Origin: Coemansia sp. RSA 922 | Lineage: Eukaryota; Kickxellomycota; Kickxellomycetes; Kickxellales; Kickxellaceae | NCBI GenBank assembly: GCA_027577415.1 | Contig: JANBQS010000017.1 | Span: 1 to 64,000, forward strand | DNA length: 64,000 bases | Reading direction: 5' to 3' | Shown: in pieces, positions 1 to 8,389 of the stretch | Position numbering within the stretch: position 1 is the stretch's first letter | Layout of the letters: each line of letters opens with the position of its first letter | Program-made: the position numbers and the translations under genes | The notes under the pieces: model-generated | Databases searched by the model: none | What the model was told of the DNA's origin: nothing | What the model saw: the letters and a program-made list of their open reading frames with translations, nothing else

Positions 1-256
1 CCCCTCTTCTAACCCCTCTCTCTCTCTCTTCTCTCTTCTAACCCCTCTCTCTTCTCTCTCTCTCTCTCTCTCTTCTAACCCCCCTCTCTCTTTCTAACTC
101 TCTTCTAACCCCTCTCTAAACCCCTCTCTCTCTCTCCCTCTCTAACCCCTCTCTTCTAACCCCTCTCTCTTTCTAACCCCTCTCTCTCTCTAACCTCCTC
201 TCTCTCTAACCCCCTCTCTAACCCCTCTCTAACCCCCTCTCTTCTAACCCCCCCTC
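1..256. repeat. Telomere-like degenerate C-rich repeat
   Basis: The first 256 bases consist almost only of variants of CTAACCCCTCTCT, with unit lengths varying through extra TCT or CT insertions. Read on the other strand this is a G-rich repeat of the GGGGTTAGAGA type. A C-rich strand running 5' to 3' from base 1 is the orientation expected of a telomere at a left chromosome end. It is not a clean CCCTAA array, so it could be a non-canonical telomere, a decayed subtelomeric block or low-quality terminal assembly. Unique sequence begins near 257. Confidence 0.6.
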
Positions 257-497
257 TAGCTTATTTGGTTTTAGCCAAAGTCACCATTCTAATGTCTCAT
301 ATTAAGTAAATAATAAAGTTATAAGAAGTGATTGAAAGAAACCTAAGCTAGTGTACTATGTGCTGTTCCTTAATAACCAAAGCCATGGCACAGTAGTGCT
401 AGTTGTCAACATTAAAGATTGCCCCATTGGGCAATAGATTGGTCACATGACTGAAATGTGGGACTGCTTGCTGATGCAATGTGTCAATCCTACACTA

Positions 498-854
498 CTA
501 CTTCCTTGTTACAAATTCACAGTACATTGATTTCAATGGATCAATCACCTTATTCCAAGCCTCATTAGTACGATTTGTAACAGTTTCCAGGTCTTCTGAC
601 CCTCCCATAAATATATAAACATCACCTTTAATGTTGATACGTTTATCTTTGCCAATTAGTTTATTAATTGGAGTTATCCCCTTCATAATAACAGCAACAC
701 ATATTCTATCAAGAGCCTTAGCTAGTTTCTTATCCTCTTCTATCATTTCCGCTTGATTCTTTACACAAGGACCCTCCATAACTGCAAGATCCCTCCCCTC
801 CAGGCCCACATAGTAATATTGTTGAGGATATATTTGTTCTTGAGACAGATCCAT
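498..854 (-). CDS. Small unrecognised protein (118 aa), accessory family member
   Basis: I do not recognise this protein. The ATG at 854 is chosen because the longer frame, to 908, opens only with TTG. The product has no signal peptide or membrane segment. Its N-terminal half has a YYYVG strand-like stretch. The C-terminal half carries a motif GDVYIFMGGSEDL followed by a helix rich in Asn/Thr. Close variants of that motif occur in the proteins at 2719-3039 and 21361-21708, so I group them as one diverged family. A TATATAAAT-like element lies on the minus strand at about 912-921, some 60 bp upstream. The gene is AT-rich and lies just inside the telomere-like repeat, divergent from the small gene at 1755. 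Function unknown. Confidence 0.6.
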   Translation of the reverse strand: MDLSQEQIYPQQYYYVGLEGRDLAVMEGPCVKNQAEMIEEDKKLAKALDRICVAVIMKGITPINKLIGKDKRINIKGDVYIFMGGSEDLETVTNRTNEAWNKVIDPLKSMYCEFVTRK

Positions 855-1754
855 TGGCTTATTATTAGTAAATAAATTGGAATAGTGCTTAGTGATATAT
901 TTGAGCAAGTGTATTTATATAGGAGCAGCAATAAAGTATGAGCAAAAATGAGTTGATATTTCTTCTATAATCTGAACTTTCTAGACAGGGGAATAGCCAC
1001 CAGCTCTTGCCTTTTATAGCAGAGAAATGAGAGAAGATGGTGGAAAACAACCCATTTTGCACTTGGGTAAGCTAGGATTAGAAAAAATGTGTTGGAGATT
1101 CTATGCTAGACTGTCTGCATAGATACTTTCTTTCTTCAAAGCAAATCAACAGTGGGAAAGACTTATAGTGCTTTCTTTGCCTCAAAGAAAATGGATACTT
1201 TATGATGTCATTGCATCCCCATTTTGTAGCACAACCATTGGAAGTGTGGTGAATGCCAAGTTGGCCTATCTGCTGTTTTTATTCTACAAAGCATATCAAC
1301 GTGATGGCTGCTTTATTGCACAGCCTTTGAGCCAAAGGAAAATGGTGACTTGATGATGTCATGGTTGCCCCAATTGTGATGTTGAATTGCGAAAAGTGCT
1401 GTGGATGACATAATGGCCTGAACTGCTTTACTTTTTAGAAAGAAGCTCAACAGCCAAGCAGCTATATTGCATCATCTTTGATGCAAAGGAATGTAGAGAC
1501 TTGATGATGTCATTGTTGCCCCCCTTTTGCTGCTGGGGAAGGTGGTAGACTGCAGGGAAATGGCCAACCCACCTGACAAATGATGTCATTGGCATGACTG
1601 GCAAAACAAGATGAGCCATGCATCTATGTCCAGAAAGTACACAAATAATTACTTTTTTCTGGTATAAATGATGCTGCAATTCCCACATTCTCTCAATTTC
1701 AAACATCATATCTACCATCTCTTTATTTGTACACTCTTGATTCTAAACTTACCA
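855..1754. repeat. Decayed ~150-bp tandem repeat between divergent small genes
   Basis: No convincing gene lies here. From about 1010 to 1610 the sequence is an imperfect tandem repeat with a period of 150-151 bp. The block AAAGCAAATCAAC at 1138 recurs at 1288 and, altered, at 1439. The palindrome CTTTG..CAAAG recurs at 1175, 1324-1325 and 1476. Each palindrome is followed by TGATGTCAT (1203, 1354, 1505), and an extra TGATGTCAT is at 1581. A fainter first unit starts near 1015. A TATAAAT at 1663-1669 lies about 90 bp before the ATG at 1755. Confidence 0.75.
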
Positions 1755-2138
1755 ATGGAAAGAGCAGTACTTATCATCTATTATAGTGTAATTTCTGTAA
1801 AGAATAGTGGAAGAAAAGTTATTCGTAGGCTGATTGCAAGAGACATTAGTGTTAGCAATTGGAAAGAAATTATTACAAAGTATAATATTGATATCAATGA
1901 TTCTAACAATACGTTTTATTTTTATACAACCAGTGGTGAGAACGTTACGAAGGATGCTATTGATGAATATGTAAACAAGGTTATCAAAAAAGAAATAATT
2001 CGGGAAACACCATTGGAGCTTGTAGTTGTAACTGCCTCAGAAGCTGATAATATGATCTATAATGCCAAAGTGAATAGTGATAAAAATCTTATAGATATTC
2101 TCATGAAAAAGAAATCTGGAGAAGAGGATGATTTATAA
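1755..2138 (+). CDS. Small unrecognised protein (127 aa)
   Basis: I do not recognise this protein. I prefer the ATG at 1755 over the upstream in-frame ATG at 1668, because a TATAAAT at 1663-1669 would be a TATA box about 90 bp upstream of it and would overlap the longer start. The product has hydrophobic N-terminal strands (VLIIYYSV), a central NNTFYFYTTSGE strand-turn and a Lys-rich helix. It ends in an acidic EEDDL tail. The strand-turn-helix resembles the KGxxYxxxG core of the small proteins at 498-854 and 2719-3039, but only weakly. It may be a distant relative or unrelated. The 150-bp repeat array lies directly upstream. Function unknown. Confidence 0.55.
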   Translation: MERAVLIIYYSVISVKNSGRKVIRRLIARDISVSNWKEIITKYNIDINDSNNTFYFYTTSGENVTKDAIDEYVNKVIKKEIIRETPLELVVVTASEADNMIYNAKVNSDKNLIDILMKKKSGEEDDL

Positions 2139-2718
2139 GTCTATTCATATGACTGAAATGTGGACAGTTATTAAATCCCCAGAGTTGATGCCAAACTGTG
2201 CTGAGTTATTTCTGAAACTGTGGCAAAATTGCATACAACTGTAGATTATTTGAGTCTGCACTTGTGCTATGGCCTTGACTTTGGCATTTATTACATGTCC
2301 TCACAACTTTACGACTCTCACAACTGCTCAAGTAGTAAATTGTGTTTTGATAATTGTGTGCAACTTTATCTTTTTTTCCTCTAGCATGTGGCCCATTTGG
2401 AATTTCTTATAGTAACATTGTTAGAAGTTTTTTATAGAAAGTTTTTTATTACTTGAATATATTTTTACGGAGGCTGTGGACTACTTGCCATTTCTTGTTA
2501 GACTCGTTTATCTCTAGTCAAAGTGCTTGTTGTTTGTACTCAATCTACTCTGCTCAATGCCCTGGTTAATCACTGTTGTCACATATGTGGCCAATAATAA
2601 ATATTACATGGCATCACAGAATTTATAGCTCACATTTGCATTTTGACTCACAATCCAATGACTCTAGTAAACCATTGTTTTAGCAGCCTTCTTGTCATAA
2701 TCTTTAACTATAATCAAC
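2139..2718. other. AT-rich intergenic, nothing recognised
   Basis: I see no gene, RNA or ordered repeat in this stretch between the convergent small genes. Short open frames are below what AT-rich DNA gives by chance. Confidence 0.5.
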
Positions 2719-3039
2719 CTAGTGAACTCTTTCCGCAGCTTTTATGGCTTGTTGGATACTTGTCTCTGTGTCATTACATATTCTATTCAGTTCATCTGTG
2801 CTGCCATAAACCACGTAATAGTGGCCCTTGACAGTGTGCTCATGGTCCTCTACATTACGCAGAGCTATAATATCATTAAATATTCTAACATATATGTGCT
2901 TATCATCAGCAATGTCAGCCTCCCATTTCAGCATTTTAATGGCATCTTGAACATTATGACCTTCCAACTTAATATATGCTGGTGGATTTTTTGAAATAGA
3001 ATATCTAGCATTAAAGGCATATGCATAACGTACAACCAT
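2719..3039 (-). CDS. Small unrecognised protein (106 aa), accessory family member
   Basis: I do not recognise this protein. The ATG at 3039 is the first in the frame; the three codons before it start with TTG. The N-terminus has an alternating YAYAF strand. The C-terminal core reads GHYYVVYGSTDELNRICNDT, which matches GDVYIFMGGSEDLETVTNRT of the gene at 498-854 and NVYLFFGTEHELGNICVA of the gene at 21361-21708 in spacing and polarity. That supports a shared small alpha/beta fold. A TATAAAAG on the minus strand at 3137-3144 lies about 98 bp upstream. No signal peptide or membrane segment is present. Function unknown. Confidence 0.6.
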   Translation of the reverse strand: MVVRYAYAFNARYSISKNPPAYIKLEGHNVQDAIKMLKWEADIADDKHIYVRIFNDIIALRNVEDHEHTVKGHYYVVYGSTDELNRICNDTETSIQQAIKAAERVH

Positions 3040-3553
3040 TGTTAGCAATTTAATCTATAGGCCAGAGTGTGCTGTTTGAGTAGTAGCTAATGAATATGAG
3101 ATAAAAAGACCAAATTTCAAGGCCAGAATTTCATGGCTTTTATACCTGCCTGAAAGCATTCCTGCCCTCTCACAATCAAGGATGGAAAGTACTATTTCTC
3201 TTTTTGAGAATATTTCAGATATACAATTTTACAGTCAGCAGCCCCACTCACATGATGCCAGTGATTGGACCATGACTGTGGAAGTCTTGCTTTCTTTCCA
3301 TTTCCCAATATGTCTAATAATTGCCAATTGTTAGGGCACATGGAAGATTTATTAGATTACTGTTATATTTGATATGTAATTAATTGATTCTGATTGACTA
3401 CAGTCATTGTTTTCACATGCACCTTGTGACAAGTCATGCTTGATGCTTGAAAAGCTCCCTTGGATTATTTAACATAAAGATAATTTATTACCAGTTTGCC
3501 AACGCTGCTACTTTGTTGTTAATTCAATAGCTTTAAATCGTCTCTAGTTCCAT
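3040..3553. other. Intergenic; promoter of the small gene and 3' side of the F-box-like gene
   Basis: Apart from the TATAAAAG on the minus strand (3137-3144) I see no gene or ordered repeat in this AT-rich stretch. Confidence 0.5.
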
Positions 3554-5209
3554 TTATTTGATAAACCGTCTAAGCTGGGAAGCATACTTGCTGAATGGTC
3601 CTCTGCATAACATCCTTGTCATTTCTGTTTGATAGGCAAGAGCTGTGGCTTCAGTAGCTCCAAGAAGATAAACTTTGGGGCTTGCAAGTGCTAGGAGCAT
3701 AACATACTCTGCAGATATCATGTCAGACAAGTAACGTATATACTTAATTCTTAGCTCATATAAACACTTTCCAGAGTTGCCATATGTGTTGGCCACATAA
3801 TCAGGCAATTCGACAGAGGGCATGCAGTCGAGCTCAGAGCCTAGGTAGCCATTTCCACAGAATAGTTTGCTGAGAGATGGGAGTGCTTTCAACAATTGCA
3901 ATACCTTGAAAAGAGACAATGGTGTATGGCGCACATCCAATATCCTAGTGTTTTCAAAGTTATGATGTTGTACTGTTGCAACATCTATAAAGCTTGTAGC
4001 CACAGGAGTAGCCCAAAGCCCCAAGTAATGAGCAGACCCAGCTAGCTTGGCAATAAATTTGTCCATGATAGTCTTTGGGACATCAGAGAGACCATTGCCA
4101 TCAATGTCTTCTTCCTTTTGTATAACTACTTTTTTCAAGTGTTTGGCAATATTCTGGAACTGTCTACTATTATTGAGCATAGTGACAGTTTCATAGTCTG
4201 CATAGATATTGAGGTACTCTAGTGAGTTACTATCAGCTTGGAATATGGCATCATCAGTAAATGGAAACACAGAGTATACACTTAGGCTCTTTAACTTTGG
4301 AAATGGAACAGCCCCAGGCAATGAAACACTATCCTCAATTTCCATATAATCATTATGAATTTGAAGGCATTCCAAATCGGGATATACTACGCTGTTTCCC
4401 TCTAAATCAAGGAATATCATGTTGGCATCAATTGTGGTGATGTGCAAGTTGGTTAGAGACAGGGCACATTTATAGAGCAAACTTGAGTGTAGTCTGCTTG
4501 CTCTCTCACTGTGTAGTACTAGTGACGTAATTACAGGAAGGTGCTCAATCATCCTCTCACTGAAATAGCCTAGCTTGTCTAGGTCTAGCTTTGAGCACTT
4601 GGCATTGTGGCACAATGAGTTTACCAAAACTGCATAGGCATCTTCAACCAACTCAGTAAAGCGGCGTCTGTCTCCATTGTACTTTATCTCTGTAGTCAGT
4701 GTGGGCATCTGTGATATAGACTGAAGTAGCTGAACAAACCTCTGAGCCTCAGTAATGGCATTATCCCTTGTGATGGATCCTTCAATTGGATAGTCAATGA
4801 TCATTATAAACAGCTTACGAGCTAGTGGTAAACTAGGAGGAGTATCTCCCATGTATTCTGCTAGTAGCTTGTAAGCAGTGCCATTAATAATACTGCACAT
4901 TGAGACTGCTATTCTGATCTCTCTTACCAAGTCCTCAGCATTAACTGGCAGCTTGAATAGTTTGAATGGCTTTGGATTGTTGAAAAAAATAGTCTTGTCT
5001 TCTTCATTAATAGTGAGACTGAGCTCCCTCCACATGTACTCTAGAGCAGCCTGGCGCCAAGTTTGGCAGACATACATTAACTCTGTCATGTCATCCTTAA
5101 TAATGCCCATGATGCTGTGTCTCATTGTTATTTCGTTGATCATCCACTTTAAAATGAGGCCTACTACATTAGTGGGAAGTCTTTGAGCAGGAGAAATATG
5201 GTCAGTCAT
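3554..5209 (-). CDS. F-box/LRR-like protein, subterminal paralog (551 aa)
   Basis: It belongs to the same paralogous family as the genes at 57729, 60121 and 61984. The N-terminus has the family opening SPAQRLPTNVVGLIL. A second conserved stretch at about residues 45-70 contains VCQTWRQAALEYMWREL, which together with the opening fits an F-box-like fold that would bind a Skp1-type adaptor. The remaining ~450 residues are irregular leucine-rich segments (for example FPKLKSLSVYS), likely a curved LRR-like substrate-binding region. The family is a known type of expansion in Coemansia-like fungi; the ubiquitin-ligase role is inferred. No intron is needed. It is AT-richer than the core genes and sits in the chromosome-end zone. 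Confidence 0.8.
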   Translation of the reverse strand: MTDHISPAQRLPTNVVGLILKWMINEITMRHSIMGIIKDDMTELMYVCQTWRQAALEYMWRELSLTINEEDKTIFFNNPKPFKLFKLPVNAEDLVREIRIAVSMCSIINGTAYKLLAEYMGDTPPSLPLARKLFIMIIDYPIEGSITRDNAITEAQRFVQLLQSISQMPTLTTEIKYNGDRRRFTELVEDAYAVLVNSLCHNAKCSKLDLDKLGYFSERMIEHLPVITSLVLHSERASRLHSSLLYKCALSLTNLHITTIDANMIFLDLEGNSVVYPDLECLQIHNDYMEIEDSVSLPGAVPFPKLKSLSVYSVFPFTDDAIFQADSNSLEYLNIYADYETVTMLNNSRQFQNIAKHLKKVVIQKEEDIDGNGLSDVPKTIMDKFIAKLAGSAHYLGLWATPVATSFIDVATVQHHNFENTRILDVRHTPLSLFKVLQLLKALPSLSKLFCGNGYLGSELDCMPSVELPDYVANTYGNSGKCLYELRIKYIRYLSDMISAEYVMLLALASPKVYLLGATEATALAYQTEMTRMLCRGPFSKYASQLRRFIK

Positions 5210-5623
5210 AGTGGAAGATAAAAATATCTAAATAAAAAAAGTATAATGAGAAAGACAAGGAAAACTGGCATGTGGAGACACCCAAAGTACTATCCATTCC
5301 TCCTTTTTTTTCTCCTTTGAACAAGCTGGCTCTTTTAGAAATTACAAAAAGAATCCAGCCTTTATTATTTTTTTCCTTACAAAAAGACAAGAATAAATGT
5401 GTCCATCAAAAAGGGTCTAATCACTCTTAATCGTGTCTTTTTGATGTTGATTGACAATCATGTCACTATTGTCCAAGTCAAGTGTACTGACTGTGAGCCA
5501 GCCGTTGATTGCAAGTACAGTCATCAGGTAAAAAAAAAAATAGAACACATGGTGGGAGGAAAGCTACTCACTTTTTTTTGTTCTTTCCTCCTTACTTTTT
5601 TTATTATTACTATTGTACTTCTC
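5210..5623. promoter_or_regulatory. Intergenic region between divergent genes
   Basis: Divergent promoter region of the F-box-like gene (minus) and the small gene at 5624 (plus). A T/pyrimidine-rich tract at about 5570-5620 directly precedes the ATG at 5624, a leader type seen before many genes in this window. No other signal recognised. Confidence 0.4.
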
Positions 5624-6046
5624 ATGGATAACCAACGTCAAGTAGTATATATTTATACTCCAACAGGGCTGAGTAGGCTTATTAGCTTTCCAATACCATC
5701 AGTCACATACACATACTATGGCTTTATTGGAGACGTGCTTCAGCAGATACATGGAATAAACAGCTTGAATCCTAGAGACTATAAAATCTACAAAATGGGA
5801 ATGGATCCTGAAGAATATATAATAGAAACTACAGCAGTAAATGATGAAGCACCACTTACCTGTGCTGATTATAATGGAAAGAGAGTAGCTATACTGGCTA
5901 ATAGAGACATGGACAACAAGAGAAATGCATTCCTCATGCAGTTTCACATTGCTGGTTGTTATGAAGAAATTAACCATGCGTTGGGTTCCATACGTAGAGA
6001 AGAGCAATTATTAGCTGAAGCAACAGCACCTCCTCCAAACGAATAA
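5624..6046 (+). CDS. Small unrecognised protein (140 aa), possible ubiquitin-like N-terminus
   Basis: The start is the ATG at 5624; an upstream extension of the frame has only a TTG-type opening and low-complexity leader. The N-terminal ~65 residues show a beta-hairpin (VVYIYTP, then a second strand), a helix beginning IGDVLQQI, and a DYKIYKMGM strand. That order resembles ubiquitin-like header domains such as those of Crinkler-type proteins, but the match is by eye and weak. The C-terminus is polar and Pro-rich (APPPNE). Directly after the stop the last coding segment is repeated imperfectly. No known function can be assigned. Confidence 0.5.
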   Translation: MDNQRQVVYIYTPTGLSRLISFPIPSVTYTYYGFIGDVLQQIHGINSLNPRDYKIYKMGMDPEEYIIETTAVNDEAPLTCADYNGKRVAILANRDMDNKRNAFLMQFHIAGCYEEINHALGSIRREEQLLAEATAPPPNE

Positions 6047-6124
6047 GAAAACAAGAAAATAAGAAAATTCGTAGAAGTAATATTAGCTGAAACACCAGTA
6101 CCTCTCCCAAACGATTAAGAAAAG
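6009..6124. repeat. 72-bp partial tandem duplication of a gene 3' end
   Basis: The segment TTAGCTGAAGCAACAGCACC starting at 6011, running through the stop codon to a TAAGAAAA, recurs 72 bp later starting at 6083 as TTAGCTGAAACACCAGTACC, again through a TAAGAAAA. The flanking CGTAGA is also repeated. The second copy lies after the functional stop. Confidence 0.75.
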
Positions 6125-6194
6125 ACAAGGTTTTTTTTTTAAATAAAAACAGTTTATAACTAAAGAGAAAGAGAAATAAAATAAAAAAGGAGAT

Positions 6195-8108
6195 CTAGCG
6201 ACGGTCATTGGTGCCAATAGAGCGCTTGCCAGTGACCAAGTGCTTGGGCATCTTCATGCCAATCTTGCGATCAGACTCACCAGCACGGGCCATGAGGTTC
6301 ATCTGGCGCTGCGAGACCAGCTTCTTCTTGTCAGAGACGGACTTTTGGCGGGCGTTCTTGAGACCCATCGTCGAGCGGTCGCGCTGCGTCGAGACGGCGC
6401 GGGCAGCCAGGCTGGAGGAGCGGGCCAGCATAACAGCAGGGTCGCGCGACTCGGAGCGGACACGCTTGCGGCCAATGCGCTGGGCAGTGCTGGCGGCAGT
6501 CTCGGGGTCGAGGCCGAGCTGCTGCAGGTGGTTGACAAAGTCCTCGGGGGCGCTGGCGGCGGCCTTTTGCTTGTTGGTGAGCGTGGCGCGGTTGACGTCC
6601 TTGACGCGCGACTCGTGGGCGATGATCTGCTTGCGCTGGCGGATGCGGCGGGCGACATCGCGGATGCGGCGCTCCTCGTCGTCCTCGCTGTCGTCGGGCG
6701 AGTCGTAGAGGCCCTCGGCGGCCAGGCGCTCCTCCTCGCGCTCGAGCTCGGCAAGCTTCTCCTCAATGTCGGGGTCGATAAAGTCGGCGACGTTCTTGCC
6801 GTTCATGATCTCGGGGATGACGTCGTGGCGCCACTCGTCCGACGCCAGCATGTAGCGCTTCTTCAGGTCGATGTTGTACACGCCGGGCCCGCCGTGGCTG
6901 GCCTCCAGGTCGCGCTCGAGGACGGGGCGCTCAGTATCGGCGTCCTTGCGGCGCTCCAGCACGGCGGCGGGGATGCAGGCCGGGCGCTCGACGGTGTCGC
7001 GGCGGCCGGGTTGGGCGACGTTGAGCTTGTTGAGCACGCTGTTGACCTTGCTGCCCTTGAGCTTCATCTCGACGCGCTGCAGCAGCAGCTTGTCGCAGGC
7101 CAGGTTGCGCGTCTCGATGACGCCCGTGTCGAGGTACGAGCTGAGCTGAGCCATCTCGACGTTGCCGCCGTCGCAGGCCGCCTCGACGAGGGCGCGCTCG
7201 TCGGGGCGCACATCGGCCAGCGTGCACACGTCGGTCTTGGACACGACCAGCAGCGTGGGCTTGTTGGCGAACAGCGGCTTGATCGAGCCAAAGAGGCTCA
7301 TCTGATCCTGGATCGAGTAGCCGCACTGCTCGGACAGGTCGACAAAGAAGAGCACGGCGGCGCGCAGGTGGGCCAGCGCGGTGATCGACTGCATCTCGAT
7401 CGTGTTGCGCTCCTCGAGCGGGTGGTCGAGGATGCCCGGAGTATCGATGACCTGCCAGCGCAGGTACTTGTAGTCCATGTGGCCGACAAACAGCGACTTT
7501 GTCGTAAAGGCGTAGGGCTGCACGTCGACGTCGGCGCGGGTCACCTTGTTCATAAACGACGACTTGCCGACGTTGGGGTACCCGCACACAATGAGCGTGC
7601 GCGTGTTGGGGTCGATCGACGGCAGACGCGCCAAGTGCTGCCGCACCTGCTCGAGGTAGCTCAGCGAGTCCTTCTGCCGCTTCATAATCGTCGCCATGCG
7701 GCCCAGCGCCGCGCGCTTGAGCTGCTTGCAGCGGTACAGCGAGTCGCCAAACTTCAGCAGCCGCAGGTAGTCCTTGCCGACCGCGTCGATCAGGTGCTTG
7801 GCCGTGTTGATCTGCCCCAGCGCGAGCTTGTAGTGGTCCTTGTCGTACAGGACGTTCATCAGGTCCGCGTAGAACGGGTGCACGTTGTCCAGCACCGGGA
7901 ACTCCTCGAGGATCTGCCGCAGCTTCTCGTCGAATGTCTCCTGCGTGAACTTGACCTTGCGCATGTAGAACTGCCGGATACGTGTGATCTTGTACCCGGG
8001 GTGGATGACCGTTGGCGTCTTGCGCTGCGTCTTTGACAGCACAATGTCCAAAAAGTCGCTGGACTCGGGGACGGGCGCAATGCGCTTAAAGTTGTATATA
8101 GAGGTCAT
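6195..8108 (-). CDS. NOG1: Nucleolar GTP-binding protein NOG1 (637 aa)
   Basis: This is the essential Obg-type GTPase that joins pre-60S ribosomal particles in the nucleolus and is needed for large-subunit maturation. The start is set at 8108 because the product then opens with MTSIYNFKRI, the family's usual N-terminus; the frame upstream is only hydrophobic A/T-rich leader. A helical N-terminal domain (about 1-165) is followed by the G domain with P-loop GYPNVGKSSF (G1), the DTPG motif (G3) and SKTD (G4). A charged C-terminal tail rich in Arg/Lys follows. Length fits the family (~640 aa). High third-position GC produces long antisense frames. The neighbour at 8390 is divergent. Confidence 0.96.
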   Translation of the reverse strand: MTSIYNFKRIAPVPESSDFLDIVLSKTQRKTPTVIHPGYKITRIRQFYMRKVKFTQETFDEKLRQILEEFPVLDNVHPFYADLMNVLYDKDHYKLALGQINTAKHLIDAVGKDYLRLLKFGDSLYRCKQLKRAALGRMATIMKRQKDSLSYLEQVRQHLARLPSIDPNTRTLIVCGYPNVGKSSFMNKVTRADVDVQPYAFTTKSLFVGHMDYKYLRWQVIDTPGILDHPLEERNTIEMQSITALAHLRAAVLFFVDLSEQCGYSIQDQMSLFGSIKPLFANKPTLLVVSKTDVCTLADVRPDERALVEAACDGGNVEMAQLSSYLDTGVIETRNLACDKLLLQRVEMKLKGSKVNSVLNKLNVAQPGRRDTVERPACIPAAVLERRKDADTERPVLERDLEASHGGPGVYNIDLKKRYMLASDEWRHDVIPEIMNGKNVADFIDPDIEEKLAELEREEERLAAEGLYDSPDDSEDDEERRIRDVARRIRQRKQIIAHESRVKDVNRATLTNKQKAAASAPEDFVNHLQQLGLDPETAASTAQRIGRKRVRSESRDPAVMLARSSSLAARAVSTQRDRSTMGLKNARQKSVSDKKKLVSQRQMNLMARAGESDRKIGMKMPKHLVTGKRSIGTNDRR

Positions 8109-8389
8109 CTTCAACAAAAAAGAATATAGTAATAAATAAATATACGCAAGAGCAAGGAAAAGAAGAAAAAAATAAAAAAAAAAAAGCAAAAAAAAAAGCG
8201 TACACTGTTAGCTGCGCTCAATGCTAGGGAAAAAAAAAATATCAAATTTTTTAATTGCATGATCACAAGCGAGTAATCCGATTAGGGAGATGGAAAACAC
8301 ATGACGCAGGGACAAATATGCTCAAAGAGTTGCTACTATTTCAAACCCACTTCAAATTTGTTTTTTCCCTCTCCTGCATTTTCACCTCA
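8109..8389. promoter_or_regulatory. Divergent promoter, NOG1 / NIPA-like gene
   Basis: A 281-bp spacer between two divergent ATGs. It contains A-rich tracts next to NOG1 (8160-8240) and a pyrimidine-rich leader before the transporter ATG. No specific element recognised. Confidence 0.4.

Noticed and set aside
6240..8036. A 598-codon open frame on the plus strand, antisense to NOG1
   Set aside because: It is a shadow of the GC-rich third positions of NOG1. Its translation is repetitive Val/Leu/Ala/Asp/Arg without any domain, and NOG1 on the other strand is unambiguous.
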